64,000 nucleotides of DNA from Aradus depressus. Lineage: Eukaryota; Arthropoda; Insecta; Hemiptera; Aradidae. A program made the position numbers and the translations under genes. This document shows, in pieces, positions 21,116 to 31,861 of this stretch. Location: the NCBI GenBank assembly GCA_963662175.1, contig OY759216.1, positions 36,349,087 to 36,413,086 on the forward strand, in the 5' to 3' direction. Under the pieces are notes generated by a model that did not search any database, was not told where the DNA came from, and saw nothing but the letters and a program-made list of their open reading frames with translations. Position 1 is the first letter of the stretch. Each line of letters opens with the position of its first letter.

Positions 21116-21524
21116 TTCATATTGATCAGTATATTCATTTTTGTATAATTTTAAATTGTTTAGAAGTTTACCCATCTCTTGAGCTATCATCATTACGTTG
21201 TGATAATTAGAGATAAATGTCTTCTAATTATATTCTAGTTGTAAATTGAAACAGGAAAATACCACACATATGAAATCATTTGATGAAGAACAAAATAAGA
21301 CAACATACGTTACTAAAACAAGTTGTACTCCGAAGGTAACCATTAACGTATTTTCCTTCACTCATTATTTTTTATACCAAGATTTGATGTGGTTGTAAAA
21401 TAATTACTAGGCATTGTGTACTTTCTCTAAAACTCTTATTTTTGTTAACTTCCAAGGAGAATGTAAAGAGATATTTTTAGAAAAAGAAAAGTTTTTCATT
21501 CTGGGATTTTTTTTAAGTCGATGA
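21116..21524. other. Unassigned AT-rich sequence
   Basis: No supported gene or repeat. Confidence 0.35.
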
Positions 21525-21620
21525 ATCACCGGTAATGTACTTCCCCAATTTATGAACTATATTTTTGCTCTCCCTCTGAAACCAATTTACGTATTTAGGT
21601 ATCTTAGATACTTTGGAATT
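21525..21620 (-). repeat. Family B right end, reverse
   Basis: GAATCACCGGTAATGTACTT, CCCCAATTTATG and TTTTGCTCTCCCTCTGAAAC are the reverse-strand right terminus. Confidence 0.7.
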
Positions 21621-21839
21621 GTTATACTAAATTTCGATTGCAATTGGCAGAATTTTTTTTATTACAATAAATATCTAAAATTATTTTTACTTCCCCAGCT
21701 TTAAGAAGTATAAGGGAAGTTATGTAATTGTTCACAAATTTGATGTTGCGTTTTCACCAGAATTTAATGTTTTGCTTTTTTGATTCCAAAACCCTATCAA
21801 CATGAAGGGTCTAACACATAAACTCTAATAACTGCCCAT

Positions 21840-22777
21840 TAGGGTGTCAGCTAATTTTAAAAAGTTCTTTTTTTTGAGGTTCCTGCTCAAAATCGTGTGT
21901 AGTTTGGGGAAAAAAAATTGTGTTAATTTTTTCAGAATTTTTCAATTGAATTAAAAGAGGTTCCTGTAAGAGCTTAAAGTTTAACATTCGGTTTAAATGG
22001 GGATTTGAAGTTGTTTTAATCTTTTCAGCGTAGTTCCCGGTATTTAAATAGAAAAAATCTGAAAATATTTGCATTTGGGTTTTGAAGGTTGCTGATTTCG
22101 AATTTCATGTCGAAAATGCATTTCTTTAAGTTGTAGTTGTTAAAAAACCAATATAAAAAGACGTAAATTACCACTTTTATGAGATGATAAATTTATTAAT
22201 TTATGAATTAATTAATTATTATATAATAATTTAATTGATAAATCAATAAATTAGTATCGATTAATTAATTAATAATAATATAATAAATAATAATTAATGA
22301 TAATTAGTTTTTTAATCTGTAATTTGGACAAATTCATAACAGTGTCACATAGCGGTAATTGTTAAATGTTGAATTAGACATCTAATTTGAGTTTAGAGAC
22401 CTTAAAAACCTATAAATTGATATATTTGATTATTATTTCATAAAAGTGATAATTTACGTCTTTTTATATAGGTTTTTTGACAACTACAACTTAAGGAAAT
22501 GCATTTTTGACATGAAATTCGAAATCAGCAACCTTCAAAACCCAAATGCACATATTTTCAGATTTTTTCTATTTAAATACCGGGAACTACGCTGAAAAGA
22601 TTAAAACAACTCCAAAACCCCATTTAAACCGCATGTTAAACTTTAACCTCTTACAGGAATGTTTTAATTCTATTGAAAAATTCTGAAAAAATTCACACAA
22701 TTTTTTTTCCCCCAAACTACACACGATTTTGAGCAGGGACCTCAAAAAAACGAACTTTTTAAAATTAGCAGTAGGGT
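21840..22777. mobile_element. Foldback element D1, about 320-bp arms
   Basis: The left arm (from TAGGGTGTCAGC) and right arm (ending GCAGTAGGGT) are inverted copies over about 320 bp, around an AT-rich middle (22180-22440). The outer 12 bp do not match. GCCCAT flanks both sides (21834-21839, 22778-22783) as a likely 6-bp target duplication. No transposase is visible. A weakly conserved reverse-strand peptide in the left arm (SEKIN..IFFPQTT) is shared with D2. Long inverted termini with 6-bp duplications occur in Polinton-type and some other DNA transposons; I cannot assign a family. Confidence 0.85.
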
Positions 22778-22973
22778 GCCCATGTAATGAATGTATCGAC
22801 ACGAAATTTTATATATAAATTCAATAGCTTATGAGGTCGACAGTTTTATTATTTTTCAGCGAAATCGGCCGAAGGGTAGGGGGGTTTAGAAGAGGAGAGC
22901 TCAATTTAAAAATCTTAATAATTGCCGATTTAATTAATGAATATATTAAAACGAAATTCAAAAATAAAAAATT

Positions 22974-23202
22974 ATGGTGGTATGTGTGAAAAAGTTGCCA
23001 GTTAGGTCCAAGCAATATTTATTTTGATTTACGTTTCGACCTCTTATGGGCCATTTCATCAGAAACGATTGCTTATAAACATTTATGAGAAATGTGCCTC
23101 CTACTAGGAACGCAACGTGTCCAATTCCAGAAGAGGTCGAAACATAAATAAAAATAAATATTGCTTGGACCTAACTGGCCAGTTTTTCACCTATACCACC
23201 AT
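22974..23202. repeat. Hairpin element with 72-bp arms
   Basis: ATGGTGGTATGTGTGAAAAA ... CGTTTCGACCTCTT (22974-23045) is inverted at 23131-23202. The left arm on the reverse strand carries CTGATGAAATGGCC...GAGGTCGAAACG, the arrangement (TGATGA ... TCGAAACG) common at Penelope-like element ends. Confidence 0.8.
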
Positions 23203-23496
23203 TTAGAAAAAAGGTCCCAACCAAAAAACAATGAAATTCATTATAAGGATTCTGAAGCCAGCTATTGATATTTAAGCCAAACGGTAGATTGATTTTAGAT
23301 AAAAGAAAATTTGTTGATTAATTCGTGCTGGGGAAGTACACATACGGCGATTCACCGACGACTTTTGTTCCTGTTTATTTATTTGTTTTGGTTTATAATT
23401 CTTGTGTACTTCGAAATGGGGGAGAAATTAGTTTTAAAATCCTGCTTCCAAGTCCAGTATTTATGATTCATTTAAAATTATTAAATATGTATGGAA

Positions 23497-23713
23497 CAAA
23501 ACTTAAACACACCGTTCTTCGGATGGGACGTTATAAGCAATGGTCCCGAGCCTGTCCGATGTGAGGTACCCGTTCCTAAGTGAATAAAAATTTAGGGTAG
23601 ACACAATTTAGGAATTTCACTGTAGAGTCGAGCTAATGTGCATCGTGGGTTCTGGTAGTAGGCGATGTGACCTCATAGTTAAAGCCTGGGCATGAGTCAT
23701 CATAATAACTAAC
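23497..23713 (+). mobile_element. SINE-A, head missing, decayed
   Basis: It begins at AAACACACCGTTCTTCGGAT and continues through TTTAGGGTAGACACAATTTA to GCCTGGGCATGAGTCATCAT. Part of the ACCAGAG hairpin is lost. Confidence 0.85.
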
Positions 23714-23889
23714 TGTATGGAACATGAGTGTGTTGCGCCTATTGGTAGTTGAGGCCCGCTCCATGTTTCCGCTGAGTACCCCACAACTCGACAGAGTTCA
23801 TGACTTTTGCTGATCTTGTCAAGGTCTTCATGATAGGTCACCGAAAGGAGCTCTTCTAGCTGCTATTTCAGAAATACCTTCACTTGAAA

Positions 23890-24308
23890 ACTCTTAACCA
23901 ATCTACTTCCATTTTACTTGTTCGTAAATTGTCCAAAGTCCTAAGAACCATCGTTGATGTTCCCTACTTTGTTTCCAATCTTATCCTCCACAATGATCTC
24001 AAAGTTTCACTCTAATATTTCCTTTCATAACAATCCAGTTACTCGATTCTTGTCGTCACGTTCCCACCCAGACACTCCTCCCCGAAGACTAAGGTGGCTG
24101 AGAGACCTAGATGGCATCCTGGATGTAATGGTAGTGACAAGCCTCTTCCCTCATTGTCGCCTCTCTTGTCCAGCTCTCCTGTCCCTCTCGGTCTGCCGCC
24201 ACTGCTGGTCACAGGCTAGGGAGGTAGGGGGGAACACACCCGCGTAACCGTGACCTCCCTTTACTTCCATTTAGCTGTAGGAATAAGGACAGAATAAAGC
24301 AGAGGAAT

Positions 24309-24310
<2 letters not shown>
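23890..24310 (+). pseudogene. Jockey-like LINE C-terminal fragment
   Basis: From 23935 one frame reads KVLRTIVDVPYFVSNLILHN then DLKVSL and a stop. After a frameshift a second frame gives PVTRFL..SHPDTPPRRLRW and LRDLDGILD. This is the conserved Jockey-clade ORF2 end (RTIV.APWYV.N..LH.DL ... HPN...RRLKR..P.DL). The 3' UTR ends near AGAATAAAGCAGAGGAATAG. Confidence 0.75.
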
Positions 24311-24343
<33 letters not shown>

Positions 24344-24600
24344 GATTTATCAATTTACCAAGCGGGACGGGTTGATATGTGCTTGCTGAACAGAGTTCTG
24401 TGCCTAAAAGATCTCCTGAACAGAGCGAGCAGGGATGTGTAGAGATCAGACTCTCGTTGGTTTGGGTTCAGGTGGACAGCTGAGTTTCGACTCATCCTAC
24501 TATCTGCCGTTAATCCTCTCCCGGGAGGGTTATTGTTGATGCTGATGTTCAAAGAAAACTCATTCCCCCACACACCCTTCCTAGATCTCTGCTACCATTA
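24311..24600 (-). mobile_element. Reverse retroelement 3' end with poly(A)
   Basis: A run of about 30 T (24311-24340) on the + strand reads as a poly(A) tail on the reverse strand, following about 250 bp that carry a 72-codon frame (24355..24573) with no recognised family. It is most likely a 5'-truncated retrotransposon end; the source family is unknown. It meets the preceding LINE fragment tail to tail. Confidence 0.6.
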
Positions 24601-24713
24601 ACATTATAAATTATTAAATAATAATTTTAATAATCAATTTATATTAATAAAAAATTAGTATAATGCCAAAAAAAATAAATAAAATAAAAATATTATAATC
24701 AATATGACATAAC

Positions 24714-24827
24714 ATGAATGTGCAGTACATAGTTACTTATGTCTGAGTAGAAGAATTGTGTCAATATTAACCTAGATTAAATATTCTTCTACTCAGACCT
24801 AAGTAAAACTATATACTGCACATTCAT
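24714..24827. repeat. Inverted repeat with 43-45-bp arms
   Basis: ATGAATGTGCAGTACATAGT ... GTCTGAGTAGAAGAAT pairs with ATTCTTCTACTCAGAC ... ACTGCACATTCAT. The outer AATCAATATGA / TATTGATT extend it. Confidence 0.85.
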
Positions 24828-25760
24828 ATTGATTTCATAAAACTTTTTATATTTTATAATATTTTGGTTTCTTGTTATTTTCTCATTTTCAAATATATCC
24901 ACAGTTGTTCAATATCGTTAGAATCGATTTCCATCCCCTAGGGAGGAGGCCCCCTCCTACCCCAGGTACTCTTAAGTTAATATAAATATGTCTGCCTAGC
25001 TCATATCTCCATTATTGTTGAACCTTGTGTTGACAATGGCGTAAGCCGAAACCGGTACACATTTATGTATTTGTTTGTGGAATTAGACAATATAAGTGTT
25101 GAATAAAAAAGTGCTTTATTTATCATCTTTTTAATTTTATTTATTAGTATTACCACTATATCGACACAGAACTCAAAAAATGTATTCGGACATTTATAAA
25201 TTAATAACTAACTTTAAAATAATAAAATTTAAAAGAACTGAACATTATCCATAAGCGGTTCTTCAATACTCATAATTAAATATAATAAAGATTTTCCATT
25301 GCTCTTCCCTTTTACACTATTTTTAAAATCTGGATATTCCCAGAATTTTTTATAACCATTTTCTCTGGTTCTTTGAATTTTCAGAAGGCGATCAGATTTC
25401 TTACTTTTTTAGAAGGTTTTCCTTCTTGGGAAAGTAGGATCGTTTCCAGAGTAAAAAGACCATCGAATTTCAAAACGGGGGAAAAAAATTATAATAGTGA
25501 AAAAAAAAGTGCCGAAAGGAAAAAAAAATATAAAAAAGAAATATGAGTTTGTAAAAAAGATTCGTTGTAGCTAATCTAGGTCCATGATTTCTCTGTCATT
25601 TTTTTCTTATTTTCACTTTCTCATCTATTTATGCGAAGTTTTAAAAACATTATGTATTTATTCTGTATTTTTTTTTTAAATATACTGTGGCGATGACGTT
25701 CTATAAGTTATTACTTCCTTACAGGTAGTTCGCGGAAGTTTTATAATAAGTTAAGATTCG
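24828..25760. other. AT-rich DNA, nothing firm
   Basis: 25030-25050 has GGCGTAAGCCGAAACCGGTA, a phrase reminiscent of retroelement ends, but no element can be bounded. The rest is A/T-rich. Confidence 0.35.
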
Positions 25761-25761
25761 A

Positions 25762-26089
25762 GTTAGTTATTATGACTCATGCCCGGGCTTTAACTACGAG
25801 GTCATATCGTCTACTACCAGTGCGCTCTTACGAAACTCTGGTGGACATGAGCCCGACTCTACTATGGGAGTCCTAAATTTTGCCTACCCTAAATTTTTAT
25901 TCATCTGGGGCAGCGGTATTTGACGAGTACCTGACGTTGTACAGGCTCGAGACAATCGCCTAACGTCCCATCCGAAAGACGGCGTGCTTTATCTGGGAGG
26001 AAAAATAAACTAAGGGCCTCGGCCGGGTTTCGAACCCACGACCTTGAGCTCAGAAGGCAAGTACGCATGCCACTGAGCTACCGGCGCCC
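25762..26089 (-). mobile_element. SINE-A, full length, inverted hairpin loop
   Basis: Reverse copy from GCCCGGGCATGAGTCATAA to the head GGGCGCCGGTAGCTCAGTGG. Where other reverse copies read CCTCCCAGA in the hairpin loop, this one reads TCTGGGAGG (25992-26000) and has lost part of one stem. Confidence 0.95.
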
Positions 26090-26244
26090 CTGTTAATATT
26101 CGATGTTGTGCTTTCACAGAAATTCTGAGAAAAAACAAATTCAAAATGGCGTCCTGAGAATGTGGCCTAATGGTACTTTTTCGTAACCCCTGTCGTCTTT
26201 GGAAGCCATTAGACCTAAAAACTATATATGTATATAAATATTAC

Positions 26245-26450
26245 TACTGAGCTCAATATTGCGGGTTCAATATCCGGCTAAAGCTCTTATGTTTTTTTTA
26301 TTTGGGAGGTGAAAAAAAACTTGAGCACGCCGTCCATCATCATAAACCTAGATAGGCAAAATTTAGGACTCCTATAGTAGAGTCGGGCTCATGTCCACCT
26401 GAGCAACGAAAGAGCGATCTGGTCGTAGGCGATATGATCTCATAGTTAAG
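26245..26450 (+). mobile_element. SINE-A, decayed subgroup copy
   Basis: ACTGAGCTCAATATTGCGGG, GGAGGTGAAAAAAAACTTGA and GCACGCCGTCC are followed directly by AAACCTAGATAGGCAAAATT, so the CTTCGGATGGGACG block is deleted. It belongs to the 'CTTGAGCACGCC' subgroup. Confidence 0.8.
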
Positions 26451-26845
26451 GTACATAAGTAAATGAATAACAGCAGCTAGTATGGAACCCTCTAAGAACT
26501 TTATTTGTTTTTTTTTCTTGTTTTAGGTGAAAAGTTGCTAGGAATATTGCTGCCTATGAAGTCCCCATTGGAGAGCTAAGGTTAGACCTGAAAAGCACTC
26601 AGATACTTCTTTTTTCTGTAATACCAACTTATTAAAAGTTACCGATTATTAAATTGAAATGTGAGAGTAACTTTCTTATTCCCATTAAACGCCAGTGAGA
26701 ATTTGAGAGCGGGGAGGGTACGAGAGAGTGTAATCTGTACAAAAGTTATTGGTATAAAAAAGTCCTGTTATGGCCAAATCACATGTATATTATTTTTTAT
26801 CCTTTTTAAGAAAAAAACTACCAGTAATAAATATATATTTTAAAA
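26451..26845. other. Unassigned sequence
   Basis: No supported gene. A 60-codon frame at 26661..26843 shows no family features. Confidence 0.35.
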
Positions 26846-26847
26846 GT

Positions 26848-27024
26848 TGTCAGGTCCTCGTTAAAGACCCCTGCCCTAGGTGAATAACAATTTAGGGTAG
26901 GCAAAATTTAGGACTCCCACAGTAGGGTCGGGCTCATGTCCACCAGAATGACGAAAAAACGCTCTGGTAGTAGGCGATATGACCTCATAGTTAAAGCCCG
27001 GGCATGAGTCATAATAACTAACTA
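26848..27024 (+). mobile_element. SINE-A, 5'-truncated
   Basis: GTCAGGTCCTCGTTAAAGAC through GCCCGGGCATGAGTCATAAT and AACTAACTA; the tRNA-like head and central block are absent. Confidence 0.9.
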
Positions 27025-27029
27025 TATTC

Positions 27030-27260
27030 AACGGAAATTTATTTTATATTCTTTGGAACACTATAAATTTGGTCGTATTGATCTTATCTCAAATCTGAGT
27101 ACATATCGATGGTTGGAAATTTATTGGGAACTTTTTTTGTAGTAACCAATTTTTACGTAGTACTTACCGTTAACAAGTAAATCAAGCAAACGTCTAAAAA
27201 AATAGGTTTCAGAACGACCGTTTTTGACACTTATCTCGTAAACCGCGATCTTTGAATATC
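27030..27260 (-). repeat. Family I-like repeat
   Basis: AAATTTGGTCGTATTGATCT, ATCTCAAATCTGAG and GGAAATTTATTGGGAACTTT on the reverse strand match the 3.1-kb units. The right part shares AAGTAAATCAAGCAAACGTC with 11.4 kb. Confidence 0.5.
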
Positions 27261-27275
27261 CATATTTCATATAAA

Positions 27276-27500
27276 ATTAATTTCTGCTAGCCGGCTTTCA
27301 CGGTTGCCCTCATCATCAGGCGGCAGTCTACAAAATAATAACGAAATTAAACTATTTTAACCAACAAAACTTTATAATGGTTTCTTTGTTACTGAATGAT
27401 GGGATTTTTGTAGATTGCCTCTTGATGAGGACTACCTCGAAAGCCGGCTAATAAAAATAATAAAATATGTGAAACGTCAAACTAAATCTTTATTTTACAA
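27276..27500. mobile_element. Family C foldback, decayed
   Basis: The left CTGCTAGCCGGCTTTCACGG...CATCATCAGGCGGCAGTCTA faces the right GTAGATTGCCTCTTGATGAG...CTCGAAAGCCGGCTAATAAA. Arms are about 60 bp with several differences; the hammerhead-like core is damaged on the right. Confidence 0.75.
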
Positions 27501-28129
27501 CGAAAATGGTATTTCTTATATTACTACAAAACGCACATTACTTTCTTCTCTTCGGGCGCCTAACAATATTGAAATAAAACAATACGGTTAATTCCACATT
27601 TCTGTTTATTCAAGCCACCTTGTACAAACACATCCCGCTTGCCCAAACATCATAACAAACCGTCAACCAAACTGAAGATAGCATCCCAACGCTTGGCCGG
27701 CCATCTTTATCAAAACCTTACTTACTAATAAATATAACTAAATAAATCAATACTATTAATTTAAAAATATTAGGAATTAGTTAAATAAGCTCAAAAGTAT
27801 ATATACAATACATTATAAATACATTTTAAAACACGATATAAAATATAATACTCCATCAAATTATATTAATAAAAAAATATAATTATTATTCTTAAACTAA
27901 TATTTATTTAACTAAAGAATGGACGTTTGGAAAATAATCGGGTAGATACACCGTCGCGAAAAAAAGAAGAAAAGTTGACAAATAGTTCCAGATCGTTAGA
28001 CTGCAAAATCGGGTCAAAGGGCGAAGAAGGGTCACTCTGAACGAAGGGTGGTCCCTAGAAGGGAAATAGCGCGGAATTTGAAACATTTTTCGCGTTCGCC
28101 GTAAGTGAAACAAAAAAAAAGTCGTTGAT
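27501..28129. other. AT-rich DNA, nothing recognised
   Basis: 27720-27905 is over 80% A/T by eye. No supported gene. Confidence 0.4.
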
Positions 28130-28800
28130 GAAATGCCGGCAATGTACTTCCCCAGTATGAAGTAATCAATGAATTTTCCCCTCTAAAACCAATCGACCAT
28201 CAATAAACATCAATAGTTGACTTTCACAGGGACTTGTGAATGCTCATTCTAAACGTTGTGTCAATACATTCATTTGAGTTGTGTCCCTCTACTCCGAACC
28301 CACTTCCATTCCAGTTTCACGGAAAATTAATTGGAGTTTTGGATGTACATATAAAATTTCGTGTCGATACATTTATTACATCGGCAGTTATTACAGTTTT
28401 CGGGGGTAAGCCCTCATCCCTTTTCCCTTGGCCCCCTAAATCGGCAATTTACTTCCCCATCACGATTACTCAATTAATTTTTTGCTCTCCCTCCAAAACC
28501 ATAAGGGCTTAAGTCAATAGTTGACTTTAGAGGCTTCTGAACCCTCATATTAAATGATGTGTCGATACATCCATTGCATCGGCATTACTACGAGCCTCCG
28601 ACCCCCCCCCCCCCCCCCCCCCCCACCCTTCCGCAAATACAATTAGGTTTTTGCTCCCCTCCAAAACAGTCGTCCATTTGTGCTAATAATCAATAGTTGA
28701 ATTACATAAGGGCTTCTAAATGCTTATACGAAATTTTGTAATAATTTTGGAAAAAATTTTTTGTTGTTTTCATGAGGTTTAGACTTTAAATATAAAATTT
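28130..28800 (-). repeat. Family B, right half repeated, with poly-C
   Basis: Reverse right ends occur at 28135 (GAAATGCCGGCAATGTACTT) and 28442 (CGGCAATTTACTTCCCCATC), and a third right-end-like CTCCCCTCCAAAACAGTCG follows the C run. The 23-base C run (28602-28624) sits where other copies read a short G/C tract. Confidence 0.7.
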
Positions 28801-28879
28801 TATGTCGATATATTCATTAAATTTTTGGTTTTTGACCTACAAAATCCTAAAAAAAGATAATATGAAAAGTACTAATACT

Positions 28880-29355
28880 AGGTCGATTGGCTTTGGAGGG
28901 AGAGCAAAAACTTCATGGAATAATTCGTAAGAATAATTTCTGGAGGAATAAATTGCTGGTCAACCACTTACGAGGTCTCTCAAGCCCTCCCTTTCCTTGT
29001 AAAACGGACTTAACACATTGCTCGTTAAGAATTTCTTTAGAATAAGTTGTGCATTGCTTAATTATCACCTGCAGTGTGAAGTCCGCTTGACGGTGCTTAA
29101 TACCAATGTATATTTTTTGACAATTAAGTCACCATTTTCAACGAAATACAAATATGGAGGGGGAGGACTCAACTCAAAATCCATAATAACTGTCGATGTA
29201 TCGAATGTATAAATACGAAATTTACTATGATTCCTCTGAGTAAGAAACCTATCGATTTTCAACCAAATTGGATAATTGTTTTCAGAGAATGAGTGAAAAC
29301 TTAGTCGAATAATTCTCGGTAGGAAAATACATTACCGGTGATTGATGGTCTATTT
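28880..29355 (+). repeat. Family B fragments, forward
   Basis: GGTCGATTGGCTTTGGAGGG at 28882 is a right end. A second copy runs from GGAGGGGGAGGACTCAACTC to CATTACCGGTGATTGATGG at about 29348. Confidence 0.65.
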
Positions 29356-29697
29356 TTTTAATTTTATTTTTCAACCCAGTTTCATTTTTTGAAAAAAGAC
29401 AAAATCTGTCTCAAGACCTTGTTGACCAGTTTTGGTGACGCTATCTGAGCTGTCTGTCATTAACCTCCATTTAAGGTCAAATAATTACAGTCTTGTCAAT
29501 CAATAAATAATTCATGTCTACTTCAGTTATTTTTACTAACCTATAGGATAAGTTATGTAATGTTGACAAAATTCTAAAAAGGATTTTCGTGTTTCTGTCA
29601 TGTTTTAGAAGTTCATGAACAAAATCAGCCCATTTCTGGAAAATGTTTGTGTATATATCCGTCGTTTCTCGTATCTTCGTTTTAAATCAAATATTAC
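29356..29697. other. Unassigned sequence
   Basis: It contains a weak family B-like phrase near 29540-29600. No supported gene. Confidence 0.35.
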
Positions 29698-29985
29698 AGA
29701 GGTATCATATTTGCTTACTGTGCTCAAGATTGCGGTTTTGAAACCCGGACGAGGCTATTAGTATTTTTTTTTTATCTAGAAGGTAAAATTAACCTTGAGT
29801 CCTTCGCACATTAAGCAATGGGCGTGAACCAGTGCGATGTCGCGTACTCATTAAAGACCCCTATCATAGATAACTAAAGGTGGATAGATAAAATTTAAAA
29901 CTCCCTTAGTGGAGTCGGGTTCATGTCCTCTAGTTAAAGCCCGGACATGAGTCACAAAAACAAACAAATAAACAAACACAATTTT
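29698..29985 (+). mobile_element. SINE-A, decayed full-length copy
   Basis: Decayed head with GCTCAAGATTGCGG and GAAACCCGGACGAGG, a hairpin with TTATCTAGAAGGTAAAATTA, then GTCCTTCGCACATTAAGCAA and GCCCGGACATGAGTCACAAA. The tail is (AAACA)n-like, not CCTAA, as in the copy ending at 34350. Confidence 0.85.
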
Positions 29986-30045
29986 GGATATAAACTATTG
30001 GGTGCATCTGAATTGGCCCAGTACTTCAAAACACTCAAAGGTTTA

Positions 30046-30392
30046 GGTTAGGTTAGGTTTTATGACTCATACCCGGATTTTAACTACGAGGTCATATCGC
30101 CTACTACCAGAGCGCTATTTCGTCACTCTGGTGGACATGAGCCCGACTCTACTGTGGGAGTCCTAAATTTTGCCTACCCTAAATTTTTATCCACTTAGGG
30201 CAGGGGTCTTTAACGAGTACCTGACATCGTACAGGCTCGGGACCATCGATAAACGTCCCATCCGAAGGACGGCGTGCTTAAGTTTATTTTACCTCCCAGA
30301 TAAAATAAAATAAGGGCCTCGGCCGAGATTCGAACCCAAGATCTTGAGCTCAGAAGTCAAGCACGCATACCACTGAGCTACCGGCGCCCTCT
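30046..30392 (-). mobile_element. SINE-A, full length with 12-bp TSD
   Basis: Complete reverse copy from tail GGTTAGGTTAGG to head GGGCGCCGGTAGCTCAGTGG. CTCAAAGGTTTA (30034-30045) and CTCAGAGGTTTA (30393-30404) flank it with one mismatch. Confidence 0.95.
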
Positions 30393-30404
30393 CTCAGAGG
30401 TTTA

Positions 30405-30719
30405 TGCGTTTTATACTGCAGTAAGTTCAATGTTGAAATGATAGAGAATTTTGAACAGATTTAGCGCGCATCTGATAAAAAAAAGTTGAAAATTGAATTT
30501 TTATCTTTTTAATTTATAGGTTTTAATTACTCAGTTAATATTCCATCAGTTTTGGCAAAAAATCGGAAGAGGAAGGGATGATCTTTCTTGTAGCAACCAA
30601 CTAATTTTGGTCAACTTCAGGGATTCAAATTTTTAAGTAGAAATTTTTATTATTTTTTGCCTTTTGATACTGATATTCAAAAACGGGAATTGCGATCGAA
30701 TCTCAGTTTTTACTAATTA
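30405..30719. other. Unassigned sequence
   Basis: AT-rich; no supported gene. Confidence 0.35.
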
Positions 30720-31360
30720 ATAGAAGACGTTGGTATATCAGTAGCAGGGCTACTAATCCGAGCGCAATTTCTCGGCTCTTTGGATGATCGCTTCTTCCTG
30801 GTCATATAGGGGAATGTCTTAAGAGCTGGCGTCCCACAGGAGAGCATTTTGGGCCCACTTCTCTATGTTGCAAGCACGTGCAGCATCCCAACGTCGCCTG
30901 AGAAGGTGTTAGCCACGTACGTCGATGACTACTAATAAATCGGCTCGGGACGCATGCAAATCTCTGCAGCACGTACTAGAAGGTTGGCTGCGTCTGTGGA
31001 AGGTAAAAATACATAAAATCAAATCGCTTCATATTACTTTCGCCTTGAGGGGCGGTGACTGCCCAACTGTATGGCTGAATAATGTTCCTCTGAAACAAGA
31101 CAAAGACGTACAATATTTCGGACTGTACATTAACAGTCGACTGACTTACAACAAACACGTTACGCAGACTTGACAGAAAATGAAAAGACGATTTAGCCTG
31201 CTCAAAAGACGAAGTTCAGACAAGTGATCTGAATGTCTACAAGACATTATCAGACCTATCTGGGCGTATGGTGTTCAGCTCTGGGATTCTGCTAAACTAT
31301 CTCACACCAAAATAATTTAAGCCATTCAAAATAAAATTCTTCGGTAATGAAAGAGAACGG
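30720..31360 (+). pseudogene. Jockey-like reverse transcriptase fragment
   Basis: From 30828 one frame reads GVPQESILGPLLY and then ATYVDDY, the catalytic RT motif with the two aspartates at 30924-30929, before two stops. The next frame (30925-31173) has SLQHVLEGWLRLWKVKIHKI, SLHITFALRGGDCPTVWL and DVQYFGLYINSRLTYNKHV, matching the Jockey RT thumb. Then come RRFSLLKRRSS and IIRPIWAYGVQLWDSAK...IQNKILR. Frameshifts and stops show it is dead. In life such an enzyme copies the element's RNA at a nicked target. Confidence 0.88.
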
Positions 31361-31861
31361 TACACAATGTATGATAAAGTATACAATTTAAAAAAACTAA
31401 GTATGAAATAATAAATTAAATATGTACAGACATATACAAGAAGCAAAAGTTAGTTAGTGACTAACTACAATAAGTAAAATATTAAATATAAGTAGGAAAA
31501 AAATAAATAAAATAAGATAAATAATACTATCTTTACGGCTGTTCTATTTTGCAACCTACGTCACCTTGAGTGGCGCCACTGGCGACCATTACAGAAAATG
31601 GGTTGTATACTCTAAAACTATAAACTATTAAAAACTATAAAGGGATGCCGAGTACTGAAGCGATACGATCAGATCCGCTAGATGCCTCTTCATGCATTTA
31701 GGATAATATGAACCTGTAAGATGGGAGAGTCTTGGTGACCCCCCACGAAGGACCACTTTGAATATATGAACACATCAAAACCACCCTTCCTCCCCTCCAG
31801 CTAGAACATTATGTATTCTCTAGGAAATGTATTCATAATTTATATTATCCCTTTTATCTTA
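31361..31861. other. Unassigned sequence
   Basis: AT-rich to 31520, then mixed composition (31545-31800) without a recognisable frame. Confidence 0.35.

Larger units (their letters stand above)
21690..23362 (+). repeat. Family B copy with two nested insertions
   Basis: The host copy begins TTACTTCCCCAGCTTTAAGA and ends GTGCTGGGGAAGTACACATA, GGCGATTCACCGACGACTTT. It is interrupted by foldback D1 (21840-22777) and by a hairpin element (about 22974-23202). Removing both leaves ordinary B modules, so B is the oldest of the three. Confidence 0.8.

Noticed and set aside
24311..24340. T-run as a terminator
   Set aside because: It fits a retroelement poly(A) tail on the reverse strand better; no polymerase III gene precedes it.
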